Part shown: piece by piece, positions 48,401-59,640 of the stretch
Layout of the letters: each line of letters opens with the position of its first letter
Numbering within the stretch: the stretch's first letter is position 1
Assembly (NCBI GenBank): GCA_020137815.1
Contig: CM035362.1
Span: 1,768,729 to 1,832,728, forward strand
DNA from: Hormiphora californensis
Taxonomy: Eukaryota > Ctenophora > Tentaculata > Cydippida > Pleurobrachiidae
Length of the DNA: 64,000 nucleotides
Reading direction: 5' to 3'
The notes under the pieces: generated by a model
Database searches by the model: none
What the model was told of the DNA's origin: nothing
The model's input: only the letters and a program-made list of their open reading frames with translations
Program-made: the position numbers and the translations under genes

Positions 48401-51400
48401 TCTGGGGAGGGAAAAGAGGGTTGGGAGAGAGATCTAGGGGGAAGAGATCTAGGGTGGTTGAGAGTTGTTCACCCCTCTCCCTCTCTCTAACCTGCAAATG
48501 CCCTATCACAAGTGCCCTGTTCGGTGTTACAAGTGTAACCGTGAGGGCAGCAGTGTTCTCCATCGTTGCAACACTGAGCTGAGGGATAAGGACAGCAGCC
48601 GTATTGCCCATCAGACAGTTTACAACACGTCTCCCCGTCCTCACACACACTCCCATCTTCACATGTCACATCATTATCCACAGAGAGAGGGGAGATATCT
48701 GGGGGGGAGAGGGTTGGGAGAGAGATCTAGGGGGAAGAGAGTTGGGGGGTTGAGAGTTGTTCACCTCTCCCTCTCTCTCTAACCTGCAAATGCCCTATCA
48801 CAAGTGCCCTGTTCGGTGTTACAAGTGTAACCGTGAGGGCAGCAGTGTTCTCCATCGTTGCAACACTGGGCTGAGGGATAAGGACAGCAGCCGTATTGCC
48901 CATCAGACAGTTTACAGCACGTCTCCCCGTCCTCACACACACTCCCATCTTCACATGTCACATCATCTGGTGGGGTGATTAGGTAATTAGACAATTAGAT
49001 AATTGGATAATTAGATAATTCGATAATTAATTAGACAGAAAGGAGAGAGAGGTAATAGGTATAACTTCTTAGTCTATGAGGAAAATGCAAGAGAAACAAA
49101 CATTTCACCCACTTTCCATTACAGCCTCCCCCTTCTTCATTAGTGGTATTCCAGCCCAAGGTAGACTTGCCACAGATCCCGGAGAATCACATGTCCCTGC
49201 TGCCATGTTACAGGTTCTGTTCTCTGGACAACAGTGTTCCTTATCCGAGCAACAAACCGCCGAACTGAAGGTAGGGGTGGTTTTAAAAAGAAGGGTTCTC
49301 AAATGTGGGAGGGGGTTTGGAAGGAGAGCAACAAACCGCCGAACTGAAGGCAAGGAGGTTAAGAGATTTGGTTCCAAAGTAGAGATGTTAGAGCATTGCA
49401 GTTAATTAATTGGATAGTATCTGGCTAAATAATTATCTGGCTAATTATCTGAAAATTATCTGGAAATTCATCACTCTAGTAATTACCTGAAGGGACAGCA
49501 TCCATAACTTCCACTTTGGATCTGACAGCAAGTTGTCCCTGTTGGACACAAACTCTGGTCAGGACACACCACATCATGTATCGGGACATCATCATCCTTC
49601 CGTTGTATTGGGACAAGTCTATCATTTCGTTGTATGGGAGAAAGTGGTAGTCCAGCTTTCTCTAGATTTCGTTGTATTGGGACAAGTGGTAGTTCACTAT
49701 TCTTCATTCCTCCTTCTCTGACATCCGTTAGTGGTACTTCACCACCCCTCTCTTCCTCTTTATTACCACCAACAAGACCCATGGCGACCATCTCCCCGCT
49801 AGCAGGCTGCACACACAGATGTGTCTTCTTATCGCACCAATGCCCTGTCGGACAACAATGCTCCCTATCAGAACAACACACCGCTTTAGCAAAGGGACAG
49901 CACCCGTAACCACCATCTGGGAGTCTACAACACGTCTCCCAGTCCCGACACTCCATCTCTTCATCACATATTATAGTGGTCACATTACTGCCAATAACTT
50001 GACTAGTGTTAATAACTTTGCGGGGAGATGCTGGTCGCTTCTTTCCCATAGGGATCCTATCCACCATTAGAGACATGGTCTTAGCCGGTGGTTCGGGAGG
50101 AAGACACACGTTGGTTTCAGGTTGGACATGTGTAGTTAGTTGGACAACTGTGCACCCCATCATCACAACATGTTGCATTAGGAAAGGGAGAACACGTGAC
50201 GGATTGGTCCTGCTGCATGCAACAGGTCTGCCCCTTGTCACAGGGATTCTGGACACCATGCGGACACTTCCCCCTAGTGCCTGATACAGGATCCGCTACT
50301 GATTTAGGTACTACAGGATCATCCCTGACTACTGGACCGGGAGCTGCTGATCTCAGACTCCGCTCTAGACACAATCTGGGTGATGTAGCGGTGATATTGG
50401 TGTTGCAAGTCTGGTGGGAGGGGCAGCACCATGCCCCACAACATACACCCCGAGTCGTAGGGACAACACAAGGTGGGTAAGTGTCACGCCTGATCATGGG
50501 GAGAGACAGTTAGACATTACATAGCAGTGGAACTTATTATATAGCAGTGAAATTGGCTAGGAAGCAGTGGAACTTGTACACAGCATATAATACTTATATC
50601 CAGGGAACAATACCGATATTTCATCAACAAATTTTCAACTAATTACAATTAATAATTAATTACCAACTAACTAGTTCAACTAATTTACCTGATTTGTTCT
50701 TTACTGGGCAGCACTTCTTCCCACTACAAAGTGAGTTATCAGCACAGAAAGTGTGGGTATCAGGGGAGGGGAGGGCGGCTACAATGGCATCTGCCACTGC
50801 TAGATTTCTTCTCTGGAAGTCTGATAGAGCTGCTTCATCGGCCTTCTGAGGGTGAGGTAATCTCCATTAAAAGTAAAGACTAACATAGATATTTCACACT
50901 TTTGAGAGTTTATGATTATTTTGGGATAACTTTTAGCAACTCGATTGTCGAAACCCCTTACTTGAGGCACACCCACCGGTGGGTGCGCTAGTGTTACAAA
51001 TAATCGAGGGGTTTCTAGGAACATATTATTGTCTTCAAATGAATATATTTTACTTGTCTTGTTCGAACCTCTCTCTCTCTCGCTTTCCACGCCCCCAAAT
51101 GCAAAGGAGGGTTAGAACATAACAAATATTTTACCTCGAACTGCTGTTCATCTTGCTGCTTTGGCGTGTTTGTCACCATCGAAAGGAAGGGGTGAGCTAA
51201 TACTCCCTTATCACTGTGTCCACGGCACTGAAATTTTATACACTTTTATCACCAGGTCTGCAGCAGCTGTGTGAGTTTGGTAAAAAGGGGCTTATTTTTC
51301 CAATTCCACCTAGCAAATTTCTGAAGAAATGCTGACAAAGCTGTTTTGCATCATCATTTCATCTCTAAAGTCTAAACAGAAGAACCTTCATGCTCATCTA

Positions 51401-52151
51401 ACTGTTAAAATGAGAAATCCGGTACTAAGTACAACAAATTACGGTTTTGCCTTGCTCGACCTTGTTTCACAAAACAAGGTTACTTAAAGTTACAGGAACC
51501 GACCGACACAAGAAAACAACCAATCAGAACTCGTTATTTAGGTCACGTGACTGGTTATCAGCCAATCACGGACCAGTATTTCCTGATTCGGTCGGTTGCT
51601 TTAATTAACTTACCCCGTGTTCGCTACACTCGGTATGTTTCGGACAGCAGAACGCAGAATGCTCGCTGCAGCATTTACCATCGTTATATGGGCAGCACAT
51701 GTAACCGGTGTGACCCCACTGCCAGGGAGAAGGGGGTTAGATGGGTACACAAGGGGGGGATGAAGGGAGGGGAGGTATTAGATGGGTACAGAAGGAGGGG
51801 CGATGAAGGGAGGGGATGGGTTATATGGGTAGGAGGGGGATAAAGAGAGAGGAGGATAAGTATTGGGGGAGGGGATCACAGAACCAAAATACTTACTTTA
51901 CTTTTACAACAGGAGGACGAGTCGTGACACCACACGCTCATTCCCGGGCACCAGCCCCCATCTGAATATCTGATGAAAACCTGAAAAAAAGAAGGACAAT
52001 TAATTTATAATTGATTTACCAAAACCTGCCAGAGCGGAGAAAACACTTATTGTTATTAGATAACACACAATTTGTTACTTGATTTAACTTGTTTAAATGC
52101 TTAAATTAGAGTACTTACAGTTAAAAAAGCGAAAAAGTAAAAAAGTTTCAT
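42483..52151 (-). CDS. GRN: Progranulin-like protein, about eleven granulin modules, seventeen exons identified
   Basis: Exons (minus): 52151-52119, 51980-51897, 51718-51614, 51227-51135, 50845-50689, 50489-49487, 49264-49113, 48966-48784, 48698-48492, 48401-48195, 48053-47847, 47726-47520, 47292-47061, 44230-43985, 43731-43624, 43466-43366, 42566-42483. Exon 1 encodes a signal peptide start (MKLFYFFAFLT). Modules show the granulin pattern of paired cysteines (YGCCPYPSAQCCNDGEHCCP, YTCNTEQGTC); five consecutive ones are nearly identical. Linkers carry short repeats: VPIQRN (exon 6), SEDQVDKMQG three times (exon 13), PDNKGGMKSLV four times (exon 14). Exons 15-17 are Cys-rich but atypical. Granulins are secreted growth-factor or lysosomal peptides released from the precursor by proteolysis. 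Frame breaks of one base are needed near 50124, near 47120 and at the exon 5/6 junction. The coding length exceeds 1,130 codons. Confidence 0.88.
42896..43349. mobile_element. Foldback element inside a granulin intron
   Basis: Ends AAAGGTTGACAAGATACCTA and reverse complement; arms of about 130 bp run inward to AAATAGGGGGTCTAC. The centre has TATCTCCGGTTCCTGATGAG. Its closest relative is 34565-34972 in the arrestin gene. No clear target duplication. Confidence 0.85.
44240..44545. repeat. GA tract and CT-rich low-complexity sequence in a granulin intron
   Basis: A (GA)n run at 44240-44268 is followed by CTCTCTCGCTCT-type sequence at 44340-44545. Frames here are Ser/Leu-rich by-products. Confidence 0.9.
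44615..46761. mobile_element. 2.15-kb foldback element with an internal 18-bp motif array, inside a granulin intron
   Basis: Arms 44615-44986 and 46072-46761 (the latter split by a nested insertion) are near-identical reverse complements beginning TAGACCAGTCATATGATG. The 1,085-bp AT-rich core encodes no protein but carries at least seven complete copies of GCACCTCAC-nnnn-TGAGT or its reverse complement and several half copies. It lies between granulin exons 47292-47061 and 44230-43985. No target duplication was obvious. Confidence 0.88.
46098..46421. mobile_element. 324-bp foldback element nested in the larger element's right arm
   Basis: Ends GGCTATAGCCACTTATAAAT and reverse complement; arms of about 150 bp around CGGGAAAAATCCCG. 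ATAT stands on both sides (46094-46097 and 46422-46425). Removing the insert and one ATAT restores GACCATATAGCC, exactly the complement of the left arm (GGCTATATGGTC). Confidence 0.9.
47520..48966 (-). repeat. Tandem array of five nearly identical granulin exons
   Basis: Exons 48966-48784 (183 nt) and 48698-48492, 48401-48195, 48053-47847 and 47726-47520 (207 nt each) are all phase 1 at both ends, so copies can be gained or lost without frame change. Intervening introns are 85, 90, 141 and 120 bp and also share GGAGATATCTGGGG and AGAGATCTAGGG blocks. Substitutions are few, such as Ser/Tyr in KL(S/Y)DGQYGCC. Confidence 0.93.
49237..49351 (-). repeat. Duplicated start of granulin exon 7
   Basis: GAGCAACAAACCGCCGAACT with GAAGG occurs at the exon's acceptor end (49237-49262) and again upstream in the intron at about 49326-49350. 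The second copy carries a decoy acceptor and the first eight or so codons only. Confidence 0.8.
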
Positions 52152-52738
52152 CCTAAATGATAAAAGTCACCCACTCATCCTAAAAAATAAGATAAACATT
52201 CAAAATTTGAGACTGCCAAACACTTATGTCTAACAGGCAATAAAAATCGATATGTTATGACAAAACACTATGGCCACGTATGAGCCATAATATAAATTCT
52301 GAAGGTGGTGGTGGTGCACAGTGCACACTGCACCTGAGGAGCCCTACTTCGTGGCCTACTGCTCTTGGGTTCTCGGGCCCGGTTCTCGTCAAAAAAGCGT
52401 GAAAAATTGGAAATTTCCGCTGTGTTCATCATGAGAGGCGAAAAGATTCCTCCTTCATATTATTCCAGAACTCTTCTCTATGCCTGGCAGGCATTGCCTA
52501 CTTCTTCGCAACCTCGTTGGGTTTCAGGTTTTCGATTTTCGAGATTTTTTTTAAAATAAATCCTTTAAGTTTTAACTGAGAAGCAAAAAAGTCAATAACT
52601 TACAATAAATTACCCACACACCCTCATATACTCATTCTCCCTCTCTCTGCTCACGTATCTCGAAAGTCAACATCTTCCACTCTGACTTAAAAATCTAAAT
52701 TGGCATACGTTGCAGGCCCCTTATGAGCATGAGGATTG

Positions 52739-54211
52739 GGGGGGGGGGGCCCGCGTATTAAAATGTCCTTTAATGTCCCTCGATTTTTGGGACATTAAAT
52801 TGTCCGCAGTAATTTGGGACATTAAAAGACATTAAAGGACATTAAAGGACAGGAAATTTTAACTTCCAAAAGCCATTTCAAAATGTGTTACCAAACATAT
52901 CTTCCACCAATGTACTACTAAAGGTCCCATCTTTCGATTCCAATGAATGTTCATTAGTTTTCAGTGGTGATTAGGCTTGCTTTTGTGTGGGCCGTGGGTG
53001 CGGTACCTCTTTTACATGTGTATAATTCTAGCCTAGACGATATCTCAAAATCATCTTATGAAACGAGTAGAGAACAGCCCCGATTTTGTCAGAATAGTGT
53101 TTGGTGTCTAATTAGAAGTCAAAAAAGTTTTAGTGCTCAAACCCAAAATTTACGATATTTAGGTTTTTTAGATTTTTTGTCGTTTATGGGTTTCAGGAAC
53201 GTCCTAGAACAAAATGAATAAAACCATCTTTCTCGGCATGAAATTCTGCATTGATTATAGTGGCTATAAACCTTTCTATGGCGTAAGGTTAAGAAGTTAT
53301 GCCAAAAAATCGCAAACGGGTACATGTTATAGGGTCGGGTACATGTTTTAGGCTAACGGGCAAACCTCTTGTCAGAACACCATGTTATAGGGTGTCAATC
53401 GACGTTTATTGATGAGGAAATCATTTTAGTGAAAACCATTTTGATCTGCGATGTCTGTGTAACGAATAAAACCTAAAAAACCTTACCACCATAACTTCTG
53501 AACCTTACGTCATAGAAAGGTTTAAAGCGACTATAATCGATGCAGAATTTCACGCCGAGAAAGATGGTTCTATTCATTCTTTTATAGGACGTTTCCGAAA
53601 CCTATAAAGCCAAAAAACCTAAAAAACCTAGAAAAACCTAAATTTAGGATTTGAGCACTTAAAAAATTTTTGACTTCTAATTAGACCCCAAAAACCATTC
53701 TGACCAAGTTTCATCAAAATCGGGGCTATTTTCACTTTAAAACCTTGACATCCAGTCAAAAACTACAAAATTTCCGGGGTTCGCTTAGAGGTAAAGTCCA
53801 TTTTTTTTCAACTGTTCACCCAAAAACTGAAATTTGATAAAAATTAGAATTTGGGTGGCGCGCGCTACACGTTAACATGTGATAAACGCGCAAAACAATT
53901 CCGCGCACGACTTTGGGGGGTGAACAGTTGAAAAAAAATGGAGTATACCGCGCCACCCTAAAATGAGGCTTAATCACCCCCAACATCTATGGTATTGGGT
54001 GGAATCGATAGAGGGGACATTAGGGGTAAATATTAAGTGGTTGAAAACACCATTTTAGTTTAATAATAGCTGAAAATTCATGTTTTAATTAAATGTCCTT
54101 TAATGTCTTTTAATGTCTTTTAATGTCCTTTAATGTCCCAGGGACATTAAAGTCAGACGTGTTTATTTAGGACATGGATATTAAATTCACGCGGCCCCCC
54201 CCCCCCCCCCC
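52739..54211. mobile_element. 1.47-kb foldback element with poly-G/C ends and 8-bp duplication
   Basis: GAGGATTG stands on each side (52731-52738 and 54212-54219). The element starts with a G run then CCCGCG, and ends CGCGG followed by a C run. Inside, repeated GGACATTAAA/TTTAATGTCC units occur near both ends. Diverged arms carry the same text inverted: TTTCTATGGCGTAAGGTTAA near 53273 and CCTTACGTCATAGAAAGG near 53505. An 8-bp duplication is typical of hAT elements. A smaller MITE is inserted in the right arm. Located about 590 bp upstream of the granulin start codon. Confidence 0.82.
53798..53941. mobile_element. MITE of the CCATTTTTTTTCAACTG family nested in the larger foldback element
   Basis: Ends CCATTTTTTTTCAACTGTTC and reverse complement with AGT on both sides. 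Opposite orientation to the copy at 36039-36196; both share a CACATGTTAACGTG-type centre. It is absent from the mirrored position of the host element's left arm. Confidence 0.8.
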
Positions 54212-54333
54212 GAGGATTGAGGGGGCTGCAGCGCATTCCCAAAATTTAAAAAGTTTTAAAAAGCAAGTTTGAAAATCTGTAATTTTTCCGGATTTTTTAG
54301 ATCTGCTATTGGCCTATGCTACAGGCCCCTAAA

Positions 54334-54452
54334 GTGCGTTTCAAACGACTTGACCTGAGATTCCTGGAAATTCAGGATTTCCCCTTTGTAAATACACGCG
54401 CAATGCGCCAAATTCCAAGAATTACGGGTCAAGTCGCTTGAAACGGACTTTA
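54334..54452. mobile_element. Second copy of the AAAGTCCGTTTCAAGCGACT MITE
   Basis: Near-identical reverse complement of 36199-36326, including GGGAAATCCTGAATTTCCAG and TTGGCGCATTGCGCGTGTAT. Confidence 0.85.
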
Positions 54453-54659
54453 AAAAAAAGTGCGCCGTGGAAAACGCGCGCACTTGGGGTCTGAAGCGCA
54501 TGCCAAGATCTGCTATTTTATGTGCCGCGCGCTGCAAATTATTAACGCTTGCCGCCAAATTTCACACAACTGCGCTGCAATTTCGTATGACGCGCACTCA
54601 CAACAAACTTTTCCATCGCGTCAGGTGAATTTCCAGCGCTGACAAGCGCTGTTCACTTT

Positions 54660-54807
54660 TTAAAGTCGGATTTTTTGAAGTTGTCACCCCCTTCGGCCTT
54701 CTCGTGCGCTCTTTTTTTTGCATGTTAACGTGAGGTGTGCGCGTCAAAATTGATAAATTTCACATTTTTTCACGTTTGGGGGGTGACAACTTCAAAAATC
54801 CGACTTT
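54660..54807. mobile_element. MITE with AAAGTCGGATTTTTTGAAGT ends
   Basis: Left AAAGTCGGATTTTTTGAAGT and right ACTTCAAAAATCCGACTTT. The layout (GGGGGGTGACAACTT, GTTAACGTG centre) parallels the CCATTTTTTTCAACTG family, so the two are probably related. Confidence 0.7.
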
Positions 54808-54930
54808 ATATCACTTGAAATAAGTGGTTGTTGTGCGATCTTGTGTGATTATGTTACCCTTTTGGCATATCCCCTTACTGCGTATGAGAACGATCGCTGT
54901 TCAACTGAAATACTGAGGATACAAACTAAT

Positions 54931-55161
54931 ATGGATTTTGAGCTCCTTTTGCCTAAAAGCTCAACCCCTAGCCCTGCCCCTGTCCGAATTCGACCCGATC
55001 CCGTCTCCCCCAGCGCAGTCGACTGCAGTCTCCACTCTCTCAGTTCCTTCACCGCTAGGCGCTATCGAATACCGATTGCAATTAGTCGGTTCCAGATTAA
55101 GCAGAAATTAGAAACCACAGTAGCATTTCGGGCTGTGGCATTGCCACCACAGACGAATTAA
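54931..55161 (+). CDS. Candidate first exon of an unidentified plus-strand gene
   Basis: From ATG 54931 a frame of 76 residues is open (MDFELLLPKSSTPSPAPVRI, then a basic stretch FTARRYRIPIAISRFQIKQK) and ends in TAA. Composition is balanced and GC higher than the surroundings. If it is an exon it should splice before the TAA; no donor stands out. Weak support. Confidence 0.25.
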   Translation: MDFELLLPKSSTPSPAPVRIRPDPVSPSAVDCSLHSLSSFTARRYRIPIAISRFQIKQKLETTVAFRAVALPPQTN

Positions 55162-55306
55162 TAGTACAAACTCTCTGACAGGGGGATATGAAATGAATTG
55201 AATTAAAAAGAACAATATCTAACGAAATGCAATTCTTGAAGATACATGTCGTGTTTGCGAGGTAATCCGTGCTGTGCGAATGACGTGACTTCACTCTACA
55301 TTCCAG

Positions 55307-55368
55307 CTCGAAGGAGTGCTGATGGATGGTTACGGAGCAAATTCTTCAAGACTTCATCCAGAGAGAAG
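55307..55368 (+). CDS. Candidate 62-nt internal exon
   Basis: Bounded by a good acceptor (CTACATTCCAG) and donor (GAAG|GTAAGG); one frame reads RRSADGWLRSKFFKTSSREK. It could belong with the open frame at 54931, but the phases could not be connected with a good donor. Confidence 0.25.
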
Positions 55369-57200
55369 GTAAGGAAAAACTAATTAATAATAAAATAATA
55401 GTATCAGGGGAGGGGGGTATTTGGTGAGTTATTTGGGGAGGTTAATTGGTGTCATTTGGTGTTTGAGGATTGCCTGATTTTGTTCAGACCACAATTTATT
55501 GCAGCTTGCTTCATTTTTCCGCTCTACTATTTATTCCACCATTCGTGATCTTTGATCGTACTGGGATAGCTCACATCTTAACATGCAAGTTGACTTTTAA
55601 CACTTCAATATCCATTGTGTATAGCATAACCATCTTCCTCTTCTCTCTCTGTCTCTCTGTCCCCCTCCCCAGTTTTACTCTCCCTGTCTCTCTGTCCCCC
55701 TCCCCTGTTTTACTCTCTCCGTCTCTCAGTCCCCCTCCCCTGTTTTACTCTCTCTGTCTCTCTGTCCCCCTCCCCTGTTTTACTCTCTCCGTCTCTCTGT
55801 CCCCCTCCCCTGTTTTACTCTCTCCGTCTCTCTGTCCCCCTCCCCTGTTTTACTCTCTCTCTGTCTCTCTGTCCCCCTCCCCTGTTTTACTCTCTCTGTC
55901 TCTCTGTCCCCTCCCCTGTTTTACTCTCCAAACCATTTATATCGCTACTCGTTTTTCTCCCTTCGCATCTCTTTCTGGTGTTTTACACCTACTTGTTGAA
56001 CTAAAAGACCACAGTGTGACCAACTAAGGTGTGATCATCTCACTTTCTAGATTCCTTACACTTCTTTCATGGTTCATTCAGGGCAGGTTCGCCCACTTTA
56101 TTTTCATCATGTTCAAATCCAAAAAAAGATAGAAATTAATTTTACCCAAAACCCTGTCCAAAGCTTTATTGATCATGATTAAATGTTAAATGTCTTATCT
56201 AAATTGATCATAACCTCATTCTATACTATCGATTTTATCACTCAGTTAAAATTATCATTAGTCATAGTCTGGCTATATTGAGTACTGAGTAGTTGCTGTA
56301 TACATACTGTGTAGGCGTCAGAGATGCGGCCGACACTTGGTATAAACTGAGATCCATAATAAAAGAAAGAAATAAACAATAGGATAGACAGAGAGAGGGA
56401 GAAAGATAGGATAGATAGAGAGAGTAACATGACGTGAAATAATGGAAGATACAACTATAGAAAGAAAGCTAAGGTGTGTGTGATGTGTCCACTGTCCATT
56501 GTTCCCCTTCCATTTTCCTCTCCTTTGTCTTCAACAATTTAATAATCACACACATGTGACAACTGACACTAGACTTACAGACGACTACAACTACATACCA
56601 TCCCATCCTAAGAAATGTGTGGTTAAAATGTCGATTGAGGTTCTGTGTGTCCATCTTCCCCAAATAGAGTTCAGGGCCCAGTTCAGTTAGATTGTTTAGG
56701 GTTCACAGTTTCATTAGCTGTGTGGGCAATTAATGGTCGTTTCGAAATAAACAAACTCCTCACGTCTGCTTGATTGAGAAAAGAGAGGGGGAATAGAAAG
56801 GGAGGGAGAGGGAGAGGTAGAGATACGGAGGGAAATAGAGGGAGGGGAGGGAGAGAGACGGAGGGAAATAGAGGGAGGGGAGGGAGAGGGAGAGACATGG
56901 AGGGAAATGAAGGGAGGGAGGGAGAGAGACGGAGGGAAATAGAGGGAGAAACACAATCAGACACTACTTACATCCACAAGCACATGATGGGCCGATCTTT
57001 CTGCCGTACTTCTCATCTTGAGTAGATCTCCATTTTAATATACTCACAAATCCATCAAGAATGTAATAATATTACATCCGTGACATATAATTGTCACGCC
57101 CATTGTCTCATTATTATTGCACTCAAATTGAGAAATAGTAGGTAGCATTTCCCCGATTTGCACTCCATCGGGAAATGCTACCTGCTATTTCTGGAGAGAG
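55369..57200. other. Intergenic, minisatellites only
   Basis: A 35-bp CT-rich minisatellite (CTCTCCGTCTCTCTGTCCCC plus CTCCCCTGTTTTACT) occupies 55633-55928 in about eight copies. A GA-rich minisatellite (GGAGGGAAATAGAGGGAG) lies at 56775-56955. A 25-bp-arm hairpin is at 57131-57192. No exon was found. Confidence 0.6.
57131..57192. repeat. Short palindrome, about 26-bp arms
   Basis: AGAAATAGTAGGTAGCATTT plus CCCCGAT pairs with ATCGGGAAATGCTACCTGCT plus ATTTCT with one mismatch and one gap; the loop is 10 bases. Confidence 0.88.
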
Positions 57201-59640
57201 ATCTGTTGTTACACATTAGGATACCAAACACCAAAATAGTACTTTCTCTCTCTCTCTTTCTCTCTCTTTCTCACTGGTTTCTATGGTTACATACCAGTTT
57301 CATCATATATTTGAAACAGCGCTGTGGTAACAAGATCAGATCAGGGCACAGTTTGTCTGGAGAGCGGTGGGGAAAAGAAATATATGGTGGATCTAGATAG
57401 AGGTTGGGAAGAGAAATGATGTGGATTTAGAAGACTGAAGATGAGAGAGAAGTGAGGAAAGAAGTTAGGACTCACTCCTCAGACAGAAGTGAGGAAAGAA
57501 GCTAAGATTTCTCAGTAAAAAAGTAAGTAATCTAGTGAGCATGTTTCACAAGAAAAAGGTGTGGTCAGTAAGATTAGTTGGCTCTTTCAGTTGTAAGGGA
57601 GAGAGGGAGAGATGAACTTTTTTAATAAGCTGAGTGACTCCTTCTCTCCCCCTCGTATCAGTGATTCTCAAGAACGCACGTCACAATCTGAATATATAAA
57701 TGCAAGTTGTACCAAAAATGCAATTATGTTCTCTAAAAGTACAACGTTTATCTCTCCATATACCAGGATTTCACGTCTCTCGTTTCTCTATACTGAGACA
57801 TATCACTAGATCAGTTTGTGGGTTGTGGTTGATAAAGACCGTGTTATACAGCTTTGTGTGTGCGAGTGGTATTGAACAGATCCAATCACTAAGATGAGGC
57901 CCTTTCTCTTTCATTTCATTTCATTCTGTCTTCTGTCGCTCACACACTTGCACTATCACCATAGCTGCACTCGTGAGGGGGTGGGGGGAGGTCACAAGAA
58001 ATACATTACGGCGAATGATATTTTATCAGTTTTTGTAGGTACCCGTGGCTCAATGAAAAGGCAATAAGTTATGGTAATGAAAATGTCACGGCGGGATAGA
58101 AAGAAAGAGAGGTAGAGTAAAAGGGATAGAGAGGTAAAGAGAAAGAAATATTATTGCGATGTGAAATATAAAGAGATAGATAGCAATACCACTGAGTACT
58201 AACTACTATGTGACCGTGTGTTGATTGATTGAGTGCTGTCTACAACTGTGTCCAATACCCTAGTTGGGATCTATCACACCGTGTGTACATTATACCTGTT
58301 AGGTTTCGGCTATTTACAACCCCCACACATTCAATTGTTGTTGTCCGAGTTCCAAAATACAAGAGTGATGGAATGAAAGGAAAGGAACCAGGAAGTTTCT
58401 CGTTGTAGTTCGCTATGTGCCTCAAAGGGTTAAACAGACCGTTTAGTACCACAGATACAGTTTAGAAAGGATTTCAGACTCTGGAAATGTAGTTCACTGA
58501 ACCATGGGAATGGGGATTGGGTAAGAGGTCCCCTATTTTCTATTTCTCTCCCTTCTGCTCTGTACTCTCTCACAATGTCACCGTCTTTCCAGGGATTATC
58601 TTCCCGGTAAAAGAGGGTATACCGCGGTACTCAAGAATAGAGAGTGGCAGAGTGGCAGAGTGCTTCAATGGTTTTGTTCTAAGTTCTGCAATTGTACACC
58701 TGTCCAATGTAGAGTTTCTATGTGGGTGGGACAATTACACACAAACTAGCCTCGAATAGAATGTGATTGGGAGGGGAGAGAGAGTGATAGAGAAAAAGAG
58801 AAAGAAAGAGAAAGAAAGAGAGCAAGAGAGTCACATACAGTAAGAAAGAGAGCAATAATTATGGTCCCCACTCCCCGCTTAGCTAAATGTACAATGTACG
58901 GAGTGGCCGCTGTGTAATACGTCATAAAAGTAGACACCACTATACTGCCAGATTATAGAGAGAGATTTATAGAGAGAGATTTATAGAGAGAGATTTATAG
59001 AGAGAGGTTTATAGAGAGAGATTTATAGAGAGATTTATAGAGCAATATTCTCCCATTTTCTTTTATCTCTCCCCCTTTCCATCCTCCTATCTATCTTTAT
59101 ACCAGGCCACTTCATAAATCAAAGAATACTTTCCTAAAATGAAATAACCACTTCGCCAACAAGGTGGGGAAAGTCTTCAGAAAAGCAGCTTTAAATTAAG
59201 CAGTCTTCTTAGAAAGTAGAAATTATGTGGTTTAGTGATTTGAAATATCTTTATAGTGGTGGCTATTATAATAGTTCATGGTTATGAGTTATACAGCTTA
59301 CAAAGGTCGCGTTTTGATTAAGAATCTTGAATCTTCTCTGCTTCTAGAAAGAATGTTCTCAAAAACCTGCTGATTGCTTCTTTCGGTGTCACCCAGAAAA
59401 TTATTTTAGAGAATGTATACTGGCGGTGTGAGAGGTGATAGGAAAAGAGACCTTGGCCTCGATGCAAGATAACGTGTTACCTAATCATATGACACTAACT
59501 CGCACAGTCATATTATACCCAGAAACTTATTCAATATTGATTTCAAATTTACAAACTTGATTTGCTGGGAAGGAAAGATGTAGTAATATCAACTCTACTA
59601 TTTCACCTCTCATAATGGCTTAGCTCATCTGTCAGGACCC
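57201..59640. other. Intergenic, no gene seen
   Basis: Short GA/CT tracts (57243-57270, 58772-58835) and a 14-bp tandem repeat (AGAGAGAGATTTAT) at 58958-59042 in about six copies. Open frames are short and lack splice-supported partners. Confidence 0.45.

Noticed and set aside
47632-48782. Plus-strand frames over the granulin exon array
   Set aside because: Antisense shadows of the tandem exons; they repeat because the exons repeat.
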